From the NCBI GenBank assembly GCA_020063185.1, contig JAGUUY010000064.1, positions 1-43,918 of the forward strand: a stretch of DNA of 43,918 nt, read 5' to 3'. The notes below the pieces were generated by a model that worked only from the letters and a program-made list of their open reading frames with translations, made no database searches and had not been told where the DNA came from. Both the position numbers and the translations under genes were made by a program. Below are positions 6,321 through 14,205 of the stretch, one piece after another (position 1 is the first letter of the stretch; the number at the start of each line of letters is the position of its first letter). Source of the DNA: Bacillota bacterium. GTDB lineage: Bacteria > Bacillota > Desulfotomaculia > Desulfotomaculales > Ammonificaceae.

Positions 6321-7850
6321 TTACATGTACCGCTCGCTCTCCCGCTCACGGTACTGGATGGCCTCGGCGACGTGCGCGGTGTCGATTATATCCACGCCTT
6401 CCAGGTCGGCGATCGTACGGGCTACTTTGAGCGTCCGGTCGTGCGCTCTGGCGCTTAAGGCGAGTTGCCGGTAGGCCGCCTGGAGCATCCGCGCCGCCTC
6501 CGTGGTGAGGGAACAGCAGCGCCGCACCTGACCGGGGGTCATGGCGGCGTTGCACTTGGCCTTTTTCCCTTTAAAGCGCTCCCGCTGTGTCCCTCGCGCG
6601 GTTTCCACACGTTCTCTGATTACGGTTGAGCTTTCGCCGGTGGGTTCGCCGGCGAGGTCCTGGAACTTGACCCTGGGTACGGAAACGTAGAGTTCAACCC
6701 TGTCGAGCAGCGGACCGGAAAGCCGGCTGCGGTAGCGCTGCACCTGTTGCGGCGAGCAGTTGCATTCTTTCTCCTGGTCGCCGTAATACCCGCACGGACA
6801 CGGGTTGCAGGCGGCGACGAGCATAATGCGCGCCGGGAAGCAGACGGTGCCCGCCGCCCGCGAAACCGTTACCACACCGTCCTCCAGGGGTTGCCGCAGG
6901 GCTTCCAGCGTATCTTTAGGAAACTCAGGAAATTCGTCGAGGAAAAGCACCCCGTTATGGGCTAAACTTACTTCTCCCGGGCGGGGGAAGCGGCCACCGC
7001 CCACGAGCGCCACCGACGAAGCCGTGTGGTGCGGAGCGCGGAAAGGCCGCTGGGTGACGAGCGGTTCGCCCGGGGGGAGCAGCCCTGCCAGGCTGTGGAT
7101 TTCCGTGACCTCGAGAGCCTCATTGAAACTCATTTGCGGCAGGATCCCCGGCAGGCGCCGCGCCAGCATGGTCTTGCCCGTCCCCGGACTTCCCGCCAGG
7201 AGCACATTGTGCCCGCCGGCGGCGGCCACTTCCAGCGCACGCTTGGCGTACAACTGCCCGCGTACCTCGGCGAAATCGGTTTCGTCACTGCGCTTCTGCA
7301 AAATCTGGTCGATTTCCACCGTGCAGGGCAGGATTTCTTCTTCACCGCGCAAGAATTGGACCAGTTCTTGAAGGTTATGCACCGGGAAAACCTGCGCGCC
7401 TTCGACAAGGGCGGCCTCTTCGGCGTTGGCGGCCGCGACGATGATCCTATGCTCACTGTGCCGAACTACTGCCGCCACGCTGGGCAAGACACCGCAGACG
7501 CCCCGGACGCCGCCGTCGAGGGACAACTCGCCGAAGTAGACGTATTCCGCCGCCGCTTCCGGGGGTACCTGTTCGGTCGCCGTTAGGATTCCCGCTGCCA
7601 GCGCCAGGTCGTAACCCGGTCCTTCCTTGCGGATATCCGCCGGTGCGAGGTTAACCGTGATACGACGGACGGGGAACTCAAATCCGGCGTTCTTGATCGC
7701 CGCCCTGACCCTGTCCCGCGCTTCGCGGACCGCCGCGTCGGGAAGTCCCACAACCTCAAAAGCAGGCAGACCGCCCGCAATATCCACCTCTACCTGCACA
7801 ACGAAACCCTGCAAGCCGTCAAGCGCCACACTCTTAAGTATTGACAACAA
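6321..7850 (-). CDS. comM: Mg-chelatase-like AAA ATPase of the YifB/ComM family
   Basis: This 509-residue protein has the ComM layout: an N-terminal Lon-protease-like domain (GLPAFEVVGLPDAAVREA, residues 28-45), a Walker A GSPGTGKT (about 220-227), a Walker B VLFLDE (301-306), the HHTAS segment, and a cysteine cluster CNPCPCGYYG (348-357) with two more cysteines at about 363 and 365, typical of a zinc site. ComM is a hexameric helicase that promotes branch migration during integration of transformed DNA; YifB homologues are common in bacteria that are not known to be competent. The start is TTG-TTG at 7845-7850. It ends 170 bp from the terminator at 6193. Confidence 0.93.
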   Translation of the reverse strand: MLSILKSVALDGLQGFVVQVEVDIAGGLPAFEVVGLPDAAVREARDRVRAAIKNAGFEFPVRRITVNLAPADIRKEGPGYDLALAAGILTATEQVPPEAAAEYVYFGELSLDGGVRGVCGVLPSVAAVVRHSEHRIIVAAANAEEAALVEGAQVFPVHNLQELVQFLRGEEEILPCTVEIDQILQKRSDETDFAEVRGQLYAKRALEVAAAGGHNVLLAGSPGTGKTMLARRLPGILPQMSFNEALEVTEIHSLAGLLPPGEPLVTQRPFRAPHHTASSVALVGGGRFPRPGEVSLAHNGVLFLDEFPEFPKDTLEALRQPLEDGVVTVSRAAGTVCFPARIMLVAACNPCPCGYYGDQEKECNCSPQQVQRYRSRLSGPLLDRVELYVSVPRVKFQDLAGEPTGESSTVIRERVETARGTQRERFKGKKAKCNAAMTPGQVRRCCSLTTEAARMLQAAYRQLALSARAHDRTLKVARTIADLEGVDIIDTAHVAEAIQYRERESERYM

Positions 7851-7901
7851 ACCCTTATTCCCCCATCACAGTTTCCGGCTTAAATTCGCTACGTTGCCTG
7901 C

Positions 7902-8069
7902 TCATTCCTGCATTATTTTGTCAAAATATTCTTCCTCAACGTGAATTTTCACGGTTTGGTATGCATCAGACAGGTTATTTTTTTTTAAATGCCTTATAGC
8001 TTCCACTTCAAGCCGTATTAAGCCGGCATACCCAAACCATGCTGCCGTCGTCCCACCCGGTGGGATCGT
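7902..8069 (-). pseudogene. C-terminal-like fragment or small gene without a standard start
   Basis: A 55-codon frame on the minus strand ends at TGA (7902-7904), 52 bp upstream of comM. Its last 45 residues look like a real amphipathic helical protein (GLIRLEVEAIRHLKK, then AYQTVKIHVEEEYF). The frame is bounded upstream by TAA, and there is no ATG or TTG in it; the first usable codon is a GTG in LEVEA, without a clear ribosome site. I do not recognise the family. It may be the end of a truncated gene, or a short gene with an odd start. The rest of the 7851-8257 gap shows no other coding signal or convincing promoter. Confidence 0.35.
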
Positions 8070-8257
8070 TTAACGGCCCTGAGTTGTTGCGAGGCAGCTT
8101 GCGCTATCGCAGTTTGGTCCGGGCGGGGGGTAGGCGGTTGACAAGTCGGTTGTGTGTTATTCTGTTGTTAAAGCTCCCCTGAGATGGTGATAATGTTTCT
8201 GAGAAGTCTCACTGAGTGCCTGCAACAACGGTGTATAGGAAGGAAAGGGGTGTGCAT

Positions 8258-8989
8258 ATGGGTCAGAGAAGGCCGATGATTCTGGGCGCGATTGTGATTG
8301 CCTTGGGTGTACTCTGGCTTTTCAGGAATCTGGGGCTGCTTGACGTCAATATAGGAAGAATCATTGCCACTTACTGGCCCGCCCTGTTGATTGGGTGGGG
8401 GATAGATATCATGGTCCCCGGTGTTTTGGGTAGGGGGCCAGAACCGGGACCGCTGCCGGGGCGCATTTTCAACGGGTTAATTTTAGTAGCCCTGGGAGCA
8501 ATCATCATCGGCGGCAACCTTGGTTACTACGATTTAAATCTGGGCTTCTTCTGGAAAGTGTTCTGGCCGGTCTTGATAATTCTGCTGGGATGGAGCCTGT
8601 TGCAGGGTGCCACAAGGACCGGCGGAACCCACTGGGTGGTAATGAGCGGCCTTGATCTGAAGGAGCAGGGTTGGAAGCTTGAGGACGGTAGTTACATCGC
8701 CATTATGGGCGGGGCGAAAATCGACCTCCGGGCGGCCGAAATTCCACCGCGGGAAACGGTGCTCAACCTGACCGCGGTAATGGGCGGCATCGAAGTGCGC
8801 GTCCCCGAAGGCCTTCCGGTAACGTGCCAGGGCACGGTGGTTTTAGGCGGGTTGAATTTCTTCCGTGAAGAAGCGGGAGGGGTAATAGCGAGCCGGAAAA
8901 CGAAGCGTCCCGGGACCGGCGATCCGGCGGTGAGCTTAGTGATCCGGGGCAGAGCCGTAATGGGCGGGATCGAAGTCAAAGAGGCCTAA
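8258..8989 (+). CDS. LiaF-like membrane protein with C-terminal beta domain
   Basis: The start is the ATG at 8258, with AAGGGG seven bases before it. The N-terminal half has four hydrophobic segments in two repeated hairpins (LGAIVIALGVLWLF / YWPALLIGWGIDIM, and LILVALGAIIIGGN / FWPVLIILLGWSLL), as in LiaI/LiaF-type domains. The C-terminal half is a repeated beta structure with the phrases IAIMGGAKID, AVMGGIEVRVP, VVLGGLNFF and AVMGGIEVKEA, typical of the LiaF C-terminal (cell-wall-active antibiotic response) domain. In Bacillus LiaF restrains the LiaRS two-component system; no such partner is next to it here. The product is about 243 residues. Its role in envelope stress sensing is inferred from family only. 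Confidence 0.8.
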   Translation: MGQRRPMILGAIVIALGVLWLFRNLGLLDVNIGRIIATYWPALLIGWGIDIMVPGVLGRGPEPGPLPGRIFNGLILVALGAIIIGGNLGYYDLNLGFFWKVFWPVLIILLGWSLLQGATRTGGTHWVVMSGLDLKEQGWKLEDGSYIAIMGGAKIDLRAAEIPPRETVLNLTAVMGGIEVRVPEGLPVTCQGTVVLGGLNFFREEAGGVIASRKTKRPGTGDPAVSLVIRGRAVMGGIEVKEA

Positions 8990-8998
8990 CGGTACCTT

Positions 8999-9364
8999 TT
9001 AAAACGCGTTTTCAATGTGCTCCATTTCTTTGACCTTCCTGCCGCCCGCTTCGAATTGAACCGCAATCACATCGAAGCGGCAGAAACTGCCCTTCCGTAC
9101 TTCGTTGGTAAGGTAGTAGCGCGCAACCTCCCGTATTTTTAAACGCTTTTGGCGGGTGATGCTCTCCTGGGGAGTGCCGAAACCTGTGGAACCTTTAGCC
9201 CGGACCTCAATAAAGACCAGGGTCTTTCCGTCAATGGCGATGACGTCGATTTCCCCATAGCGGCAGCGATAGTTTCGCGCCAAGATTTTAAAACCTTTAC
9301 GCTGTAAGTGGTCTGCGGCCAGCTTTTCGGCAAGCGCGCCGAGCGTCTTCCTGTGCTCTTCCAC
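8999..9364 (-). CDS. YraN / UPF0102 family nuclease-fold protein
   Basis: This 121-residue protein matches the YraN family, small proteins with an endonuclease-like (Holliday-junction-resolvase-like) fold and unclear function. Visible marks are the N-terminal A..L...G(F/Y) pattern, RNYRCRYGEIDVIA with the conserved Glu and Asp, and VFIEVRAK with the second acidic position. The start is GTG at 9364, whose first base is the last base of the rnhB stop codon, so the two are translationally coupled. It is the last gene of the rpsP-to-rnhB block, a common arrangement in Firmicutes. Homology is clear; the biochemical activity is not established. Confidence 0.9.
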   Translation of the reverse strand: MEEHRKTLGALAEKLAADHLQRKGFKILARNYRCRYGEIDVIAIDGKTLVFIEVRAKGSTGFGTPQESITRQKRLKIREVARYYLTNEVRKGSFCRFDVIAVQFEAGGRKVKEMEHIENAF

Positions 9365-10074
9365 TAAAAACTTCCCCGGCCTTCCAACAGGTGCTTAACC
9401 GGTGCAAAACTCCGGCGGTGAAACGGCGAGGGCCCGTATTTCTGCAACGCTTCCAGGTGTTCGGGTGTCGGATAACCCTTATTACGGCAAAAGCCGTAGT
9501 GGGGAAACACGGCGTCCAATTCGTCCATCAACTTGTCCCGCGTCACTTTGGCGATGATGGAAGCCGCGGCGACGGCGGCAACCAGCGCATCACCGTGCAC
9601 CACCCCCGTTTGGGGCAGAAACAACTCCGGTATAATACTGCCGTCAACGATCACGTGATCCGGCTTCGGTCGTAGGCCGGCCAGCGCCCGCCGCATCGCC
9701 AGGAAGGAAGCGCGGCGGATATTGAGGGTATCAATCTCCGCCACGGAAGCCAAACCTACGGACCAGGTGACCGCGACGGCCCGGATGGCCTCGGCCAGTA
9801 CGGCCCGCCGCGGGGCGGAGACAACTTTGGAGTCGTTGAGACCGGGAAGGTCCGCCCCCTCCGGTAAAATAACTGCGGCGGCCGCGACCGGACCGGCCAA
9901 AGGGCCCCTGCCGGCTTCGTCCACACCGGCTACGAGGCGAAAGCCCCTGGCCTTCAGTCCTTGTTCAAAAGCAAAGAGAGCGGCATACCGCGCTTCTTCC
10001 CGTTCCGTTATCGCCAACCAGAAATGGTCATACTCAGGGTGCTCCGTCAAACACCTGTTATCTCGAAACAACAC
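9364..10074 (-). CDS. rnhB: Ribonuclease HII
   Basis: RNase HII cuts RNA in RNA-DNA hybrids and removes single ribonucleotides misincorporated in DNA. The motifs are VAGVDEAGRGPLAGPV (first Asp-Glu pair), NDSK, the third acid in VIVDGS, and HGDALVAAVAAASIIAKVTRD with the fourth Asp. PHYGFCRNKGYPT and HRRSFAPV close the domain. I prefer the GTG at 10074 because GGGGG lies seven bases upstream. A GTG at 10107 is in frame but has no ribosome site and runs into a repeat array. The N-terminal extension of about 40 residues before the catalytic domain is normal for the Bacillus type. The gene overlaps yraN by one base. Confidence 0.93.
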   Translation of the reverse strand: MLFRDNRCLTEHPEYDHFWLAITEREEARYAALFAFEQGLKARGFRLVAGVDEAGRGPLAGPVAAAAVILPEGADLPGLNDSKVVSAPRRAVLAEAIRAVAVTWSVGLASVAEIDTLNIRRASFLAMRRALAGLRPKPDHVIVDGSIIPELFLPQTGVVHGDALVAAVAAASIIAKVTRDKLMDELDAVFPHYGFCRNKGYPTPEHLEALQKYGPSPFHRRSFAPVKHLLEGRGSF

Positions 10075-10117
10075 CGACACACCCCCAAAAATTAAGTCAC
10101 GGGTCACGTCTAAAAGT

Positions 10118-10306
10118 GTCCTCAGTCCTAAGTCAAGCTTAGACGGATAGACCTTTGGGGTCCGTTCAAGGTTCGAAGTTAAACAACAAGAATCCGGAAT
10201 CCAAGGCTGATCGCTAACGGCTGAAAGCTGACAGCTATCAAGGCTTTTGACTCGCGACTCGTGACTACTTAGACTGCTGACTACTGACTACCGACTACCG
10301 ACTACT
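10118..10306. repeat. Composite heptad repeat element between rnhB and rbgA
   Basis: Three arrays with period 7 lie in one gap. GTCCTCA, GTCCTAA, GTCAAGC cover 10118-10138. GCTGATC, GCTAACG, GCTGAAA, GCTGACA, GCTATCA cover 10206-10240. GACTCGC, GACTCGT, GACTACT (10249-10269) and then GACTACT, GACTACC, GACTACC, GACTACT (10279-10306) end on the rbgA stop codon. Between them lies non-tandem sequence (10139-10205) that is also present at 41014-41143, including GGATAGACCTTTG, GTTCGAAGTTA and CGGAATCCAAGGCTGAT. The unit differs between arrays while the period does not. Confidence 0.85.
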
Positions 10307-11133
10307 TAATCCATCTCCTGGTAATCGTCAAGAGTAAACCTTCCCAGACGGCCGTCCCGGAAATCTTTAAGGAATGTAACCGCTGCCTTGAAACGGTCGA
10401 CCTGCCCCCCGGCGACTATCAGTCCACGTTTGAGGCCGATGGATTCTAAAAGCGTGCCGGGGCTTGCAGGCAGTGCGGGTAATTGGTAGCGCCGCTTCAG
10501 CACCCCGGGGTAATGCTGCTTGAGCCAGTCCAGCAGCCAGAGGGCTACACCCTCGCTGTCTATAACTTCTTCTTTGATAGCGCCGGTGGCGGCGAGTTTC
10601 AAAGCCGCTTCCCTGTTATCCAGACGCGGCCGGAGAACGCCGGGCGTATCAAGGAGTTCGATGCCCGGCGATACCCTTACCCACTGCCTGCCGCGGGTCA
10701 CACCGGGCAGGGCGCCTGTCCGGACGGACTTCTGCGCGGCCAGCCGGTTAATAAAAGTTGACTTGCCCACGTTCGGAATACCCACGACCATTCCGCGGAT
10801 CACGCCGGTGCGTCCGGGTTTTGCAACTGTCTTCACCGCTTGAGCTATTCTGCTGTGACCGCGCCCGGTGGAAGAGTCAATCTGGATTACCGGATGTTTT
10901 CCTCTCGCCAGCGCGGTTGTCCAAAGACGTGTCTGAGTCGGGTCGGCAAGGTCAACTTTATTTAATACCACTACGCGGGGGGTTTTCCAAACAATAGCGT
11001 CAATATCGGGATTGCGACTGGACAGAGGGATCCGCGCGTCCAGCAGTTCAAAGACAATGTGCACCTGTTTGAGATGCTCGCGGATGAGCTTCCGGGCCTT
11101 CGCCATGTGGCCCGGATACCAGTTGATCTCCAT
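10306..11133 (-). CDS. rbgA: Ribosome biogenesis GTPase RbgA (YlqF)
   Basis: RbgA is a circularly permuted GTPase needed for late 50S subunit assembly. The permutation is visible: the N-terminal NWYPGHMAKA motif, then G4 NKVD (residues 58-61), then G1 GIPNVGKS (118-125), G2 around Thr146 in PGVTRG, and G3 DTPG (162-165). The C-terminal domain carries the family's GG.VD....A...L.DFR.G.LG motif. Length is 275 residues, normal for the family. It lies in the usual place between lepB and rnhB. The start ATG is 13 bp after the lepB stop. Its stop codon lies at the edge of a 7-bp repeat array. Confidence 0.95.
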   Translation of the reverse strand: MEINWYPGHMAKARKLIREHLKQVHIVFELLDARIPLSSRNPDIDAIVWKTPRVVVLNKVDLADPTQTRLWTTALARGKHPVIQIDSSTGRGHSRIAQAVKTVAKPGRTGVIRGMVVGIPNVGKSTFINRLAAQKSVRTGALPGVTRGRQWVRVSPGIELLDTPGVLRPRLDNREAALKLAATGAIKEEVIDSEGVALWLLDWLKQHYPGVLKRRYQLPALPASPGTLLESIGLKRGLIVAGGQVDRFKAAVTFLKDFRDGRLGRFTLDDYQEMD

Positions 11134-11146
11134 AGGAGTATCTTCC

Positions 11147-11665
11147 TCAGTGAACTATTCCAATACGGTCGGGCGGCCAGTACAAAAGCACGGCCTTACC
11201 GATGACCAGCCGCCGCTCCACAAACCCCCATACGCGGCTGTCCTGACTGTTCATCCGGTTGTCGCCCAGCACAAAGTACGATTCGGGGGGCACTTTGATG
11301 GGTCCGAAGTCATAAAAAGTAGTGTCCGGGGGGAGATAAGTTTCCGAAACAAGCCGGTCATTGATATAAAGTTTATTGTCTGAGAGCACGACAGTCTCAC
11401 CGCCAAGGCCGATGATACGCTTGACGTAGTTTCGCTTTGGGTCGAGCGGATAGCGGAAAACCATTACATCGCCGCGCTCCGGCTGGTGAAACCGGTAAGT
11501 TATCTTGGAAACAATAATGCGGTCCTTCTCGTAAAGCGTGGGTATCATTGAGCCTGAAGGAATGACCCGCGGCACAAAGACGAAGGCTCTAAGCAATACG
11601 GCCAACAATACGGCAATAACGAGAGATTCAAGGATATCGCTGAAAACTCTGGTCTTCTTCGGCAC
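11147..11665 (-). CDS. lepB: Signal peptidase I
   Basis: Type I signal peptidase removes signal peptides from exported proteins at the outer face of the membrane. The 172-residue form is the short Gram-positive type with one N-terminal membrane anchor (about residues 11-31). The catalytic serine is Ser39 in PSGSM and the general-base lysine is Lys82 in YVKRIIG; box D (GDNR.NSQDSR.WG) is also present. The gene stands between rplS and rbgA as in many Firmicutes. A hairpin-like GC-rich sequence at 11758-11777 between rplS and lepB may reduce transcription into it. Confidence 0.95.
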   Translation of the reverse strand: MPKKTRVFSDILESLVIAVLLAVLLRAFVFVPRVIPSGSMIPTLYEKDRIIVSKITYRFHQPERGDVMVFRYPLDPKRNYVKRIIGLGGETVVLSDNKLYINDRLVSETYLPPDTTFYDFGPIKVPPESYFVLGDNRMNSQDSRVWGFVERRLVIGKAVLLYWPPDRIGIVH

Positions 11666-11757
11666 TTACAATCAAGGCCTCCTGAAGCGGAAGTAGACGT
11701 CGACCAGTGCGGTTAAACTAGTTGTTTCGTCGGTCAGGCATAGAAAGATAAAGAAAG

Positions 11758-11777
11758 GACCCTCCCAGCGGGGGCCC
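11758..11777 (-). terminator. Weak possible terminator/attenuator after rplS
   Basis: On the minus strand GG-CCC pairs imperfectly with GGG-CC around a short loop, followed by TTTCTTT. Two mismatches make it a weak candidate. It may cause partial termination rather than a full stop. Confidence 0.3.
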
Positions 11778-11786
11778 CTCGGAACC

Positions 11787-12128
11787 TTAGCGTCTTTCAC
11801 GAATCCGGGCCGCTTTGCCGTGGAGCTTCCGGAGATAATAGAGTCGCGCGCGCCGTACCCGGCCGCGGCGGACAATTTCGACGCGTTCGATGCGCGGTGA
11901 ATGAAGCGGAAAGATGCGCTCAACCCCGACACCGTACGAGACCCGCCGGACCGTGAAAGTCTCGTTGAGACCGCCCCCACGCCGGCGTATAACCACGCCT
12001 TCGAATATTTGCGTCCGCTCCCGGCTTCCTTCAACAACCTTGACGTGCACGCGCACGGTGTCGCCGGGGCGGAAATTAAATACTTCTTTTTTAAGATCTC
12101 CGGTGAATAGTTCCGTAAGATTAGTCAT
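11787..12128 (-). CDS. rplS: 50S ribosomal protein L19
   Basis: L19 binds at the 30S-50S interface of the large subunit. The 113-residue sequence shows the family features: [59 protein letters not shown] and the basic C-terminus with [16 protein letters not shown]. The start ATG follows trmD by 100 bp, and that gap carries a promoter and a leader hairpin, so rplS can be transcribed separately from the upstream operon. Confidence 0.97.
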   Translation of the reverse strand: MTNLTELFTGDLKKEVFNFRPGDTVRVHVKVVEGSRERTQIFEGVVIRRRGGGLNETFTVRRVSYGVGVERIFPLHSPRIERVEIVRRGRVRRARLYYLRKLHGKAARIRERR

Positions 12129-12176
12129 TCTACGGCCCCCTTAATTCTCTTTAGCTGCCAACCCCCGGTAAAACCA
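12129..12176 (-). ncRNA. Possible L19-type ribosomal-protein leader
   Basis: The predicted 5' leader of rplS is about 48 bases. It can form a short GC-rich hairpin (on the minus strand CCTGG-loop-CCGGG) with flanking AA/TT pairs. A short L19 leader is a known Firmicutes RNA family, but I cannot check the match to its model by eye. Confidence 0.3.
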
Positions 12177-12182
12177 GGTTAC

Positions 12183-12211
12183 ATTATAACACGGCCAAAT
12201 CAGCGCCGCAA
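12183..12211 (-). promoter_or_regulatory. rplS: Internal sigma-A promoter in front of rplS
   Basis: On the minus strand a -10 box TATAAT (forward 12183-12188, 6 of 6) lies 17 bp from TTGCGG (forward 12206-12211, 3 of 6). The likely start is near 12176. Confidence 0.55.
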
Positions 12212-12228
12212 CAAATTTAGGAGGGGAT

Positions 12229-13005
12229 TCAAGACCCGGGTCCCTGACGCGGCGTGCTTAGCAGCCTGCCAAGGTGGGCGGCGAGTTTCTTCATAAAGTC
12301 CCTGTCATTCGCGTCCACTTCTTCCGGCTCAACCAGTTCCGGCCGCCTTACCAGGGTACGTATGAGCGACTCCTCGCGGCGCCAGCGATTAATCCGAGCG
12401 TGGTGCCCGCTGAGAAGGACCTCCGGCACGGCCATCCCCCGGAATTGACGAGGTTTGGTGTAATGCGGATGCTCCAGGAGACCGGAGGCGAAGGAGTCGA
12501 AAGCCGGCGCCGACGCTTCCCCCAAAACGCCGGGGACAAGGCGGGAAACTGCGTCGATAAGGACCATCGCCGGCAGTTCTCCTCCGGTGAGTACGAAATC
12601 ACCAAGAGAGATTTCCCTGGCGGCGAGGTGTTCGCTTACCCTCTCGTCCATTCCTTCGTAATGGCCGCAGATTAAAACGACGTGCTGCTCCCGCGCCAGT
12701 TCCCGGGCGATGGTTTGACTAAACCGCTCGCCCCGGGGGCACAGCAAAACCACCGGACCGGCGTTGCCACCGTGACTGCGACGGACAGCTTCCACAGCCC
12801 TCGATACCGGTTCGGGTTTCAAAACCATCCCCGCGCCGCCGCCGAAAGGGGTGTCATCCACGATCCGGTGCTTGTCTGCCGCGTAATCGCGGATATTAGT
12901 CAAACGGACCGTGATGATCCCCGCGTCTATCGCCCTCTTGAGAATGCTTACCGAGAGGGGTCCGGAGAACATTTCGGGGAACAGAGTGACAACGTCAAAA
13001 ACCAT
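12229..13005 (-). CDS. trmD: tRNA (guanine-37-N1)-methyltransferase
   Basis: TrmD methylates G37 next to the anticodon and prevents +1 frameshifting. It has the SPOUT trefoil-knot motifs: LFPEMF near the N-terminus, DDTPFGGGAGMVL, LLCPRGERF, CGHYEGMDERV, and SLGDFVLTGGELPAM at the knot, followed by the domain ending in WRR..SL.RT..RRP.L. At 258 residues it is slightly longer than the usual 230-250 because of a short tail. It follows rimM by 33 bp in the same direction, the classical rimM-trmD-rplS order. Confidence 0.97.
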   Translation of the reverse strand: MVFDVVTLFPEMFSGPLSVSILKRAIDAGIITVRLTNIRDYAADKHRIVDDTPFGGGAGMVLKPEPVSRAVEAVRRSHGGNAGPVVLLCPRGERFSQTIARELAREQHVVLICGHYEGMDERVSEHLAAREISLGDFVLTGGELPAMVLIDAVSRLVPGVLGEASAPAFDSFASGLLEHPHYTKPRQFRGMAVPEVLLSGHHARINRWRREESLIRTLVRRPELVEPEEVDANDRDFMKKLAAHLGRLLSTPRQGPGS

Positions 13006-13038
13006 AGTATCCTACCTTAAGTATAAGGCTTTGTTTAC

Positions 13039-13560
13039 TCATCGCTGGTCTTGAAGTATGCCTTCGGGGAGCTTCACGACCATTCGGCCGCCGGGGATGT
13101 CGACCAGCTTTACCACTTCTTTTAAGGCCGGAACCAGGATTTCTTTTCCGTCCGCACCCTTAATACTGTAGACGTCGTTCGCGCCTGTCTGTAAAACGTC
13201 GCTTAACTGACCCAGACAGGCCCCTTCCTCCGTCCATACTTTCAGACCGATGAGGTCAAAGATATAGAATCGGCCCGGGGGAAGCGGCACAACCTCCTCG
13301 CGGGGGACTTCTATAAAGGCGCCCCGGAGACGTTCTGCGGCTTCCAGGCTGTTAATTTCGTTAAATTTGAGCAAAATGAACTGCTTATGGCGGCCCGCCT
13401 TTTCGATTCTGAACGTCTCTTTTTTTTTGCCGTAATTAAGGGCGGCCGTTTCCATAGTTAAAAAACGTTCAGGAAAATCCGTGAGGGGGAGAACGCGTAC
13501 CGCCCCCCGGTATCCGTGGGGGGCTATTATTTCGCCGATCGTAATGTAAAGAGGGGGCAT
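13039..13560 (-). CDS. rimM: Ribosome maturation factor RimM
   Basis: RimM binds S19 and helps mature the 30S head domain. The N-terminal RimM domain starts ITIGEIIAPHGYRGAVRV and the C-terminal PRC-barrel contains FYIFDLIGLKVWTEEG, L..VLQTGANDVY and EILVPALKEVVK. I chose the ATG at 13560, which begins 4 bases after the ylqD stop, rather than an upstream in-frame codon at 13590 that would add ten unconserved residues and overlap ylqD. The product is about 173 residues, normal for the family. It is translationally linked to ylqD. Confidence 0.94.
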   Translation of the reverse strand: MPPLYITIGEIIAPHGYRGAVRVLPLTDFPERFLTMETAALNYGKKKETFRIEKAGRHKQFILLKFNEINSLEAAERLRGAFIEVPREEVVPLPPGRFYIFDLIGLKVWTEEGACLGQLSDVLQTGANDVYSIKGADGKEILVPALKEVVKLVDIPGGRMVVKLPEGILQDQR

Positions 13561-13564
13561 AAGC

Positions 13565-13960
13565 TTAACCCTGCTCCCGGACGGCAACAATCTTCCCTTC
13601 TTCGATGATTACTTCCACCGCGCTCAGTATGTTTGCGTCGTCACCCACGCCTATTTCAACGAGGCACTCGGTGCGTCCCTGAATAACTTCAGCTCCGGGA
13701 GCGAGACTTTTAACAGCCTGGTACTGGGAACGAAGCCGTTCCTTTATTTCGGTTTTCTCACGGCGGGCCTTGTCGATTTCATCCGCTTCGCCGCGTGCCT
13801 CAGGTTGTAATCCTGCGCGCCTGGCCTGAAATTCGACCCGCTGCAGATCGCGTTCTGCCTCTTCTAACGCTGCCTGCAACCTCTCAAGCAGCGATTCCTT
13901 ATATTTTTCGGTTAACCGTACCTTGAGGATGACAGGTCTGGTCACAGTTATTCGGTCCAC
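13565..13960 (-). CDS. ylqD: YlqD family protein
   Basis: This 131-residue protein is in the position of Bacillus ylqD, between the KH-domain gene and rimM. It starts ITVTRPVILKVRLTEKYK, has a long charged coiled-coil middle (about residues 20-75), and ends with a small beta domain (CLVEIGVGDDANIL, then VIIEEGKIVAVRE). The domain layout and gene order both fit the family. The biochemical role of YlqD is not known; its place in a ribosome-maturation operon suggests a link with translation. Confidence 0.88.
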   Translation of the reverse strand: MDRITVTRPVILKVRLTEKYKESLLERLQAALEEAERDLQRVEFQARRAGLQPEARGEADEIDKARREKTEIKERLRSQYQAVKSLAPGAEVIQGRTECLVEIGVGDDANILSAVEVIIEEGKIVAVREQG

Positions 13961-13975
13961 GTTTACCCACCGGTA

Positions 13976-14203
13976 CTACATAATTTCGACAACGACTTTC
14001 TTCCGGCTCTTGGCTGCCGCTGACTTGACGACCTGGCGAATCGCCCGGGCAATCCGGCCTTGTTTACCGATGACTTTTCCCACGTCTTCGGGCGCTACCC
14101 GCAGTTCAATCAAGATGGATTTCTCTTGTTCCAACAGCTTTACGTCAACCGCTTCCGGTTTATCGACCAGGGCTTTGGCCAAAATTTCCACGAGTTCCTT
14201 CAT
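13976..14203 (-). CDS. khpA: KH-domain RNA-binding protein KhpA (YlqC)
   Basis: This 75-residue protein is one KH domain with the GKVIGKQGRIARAIR form of the GxxG RNA-binding loop. The surrounding helices and strands match KhpA, which pairs with KhpB (Jag) in Gram-positive bacteria and influences cell elongation and post-transcriptional control. It begins two bases after the rpsP stop on the same strand and precedes ylqD, the standard order. The N-terminal LVEILAKALVDKPEAV is also typical. Confidence 0.95.
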   Translation of the reverse strand: MKELVEILAKALVDKPEAVDVKLLEQEKSILIELRVAPEDVGKVIGKQGRIARAIRQVVKSAAAKSRKKVVVEIM

Positions 14204-14205
14204 TG

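Noticed and set aside
8138-8163. TTGACA at 8138-8143 as a promoter for the LiaF-like gene
   Set aside because: The nearest -10-like hexamer (TATTCT) is only 14 bp away, and no acceptable -10 lies at 16-18 bp.
10206-10306. Possible CRISPR array
   Set aside because: Repeat units are only 7 bp and follow each other without spacers; no cas genes are in the window.
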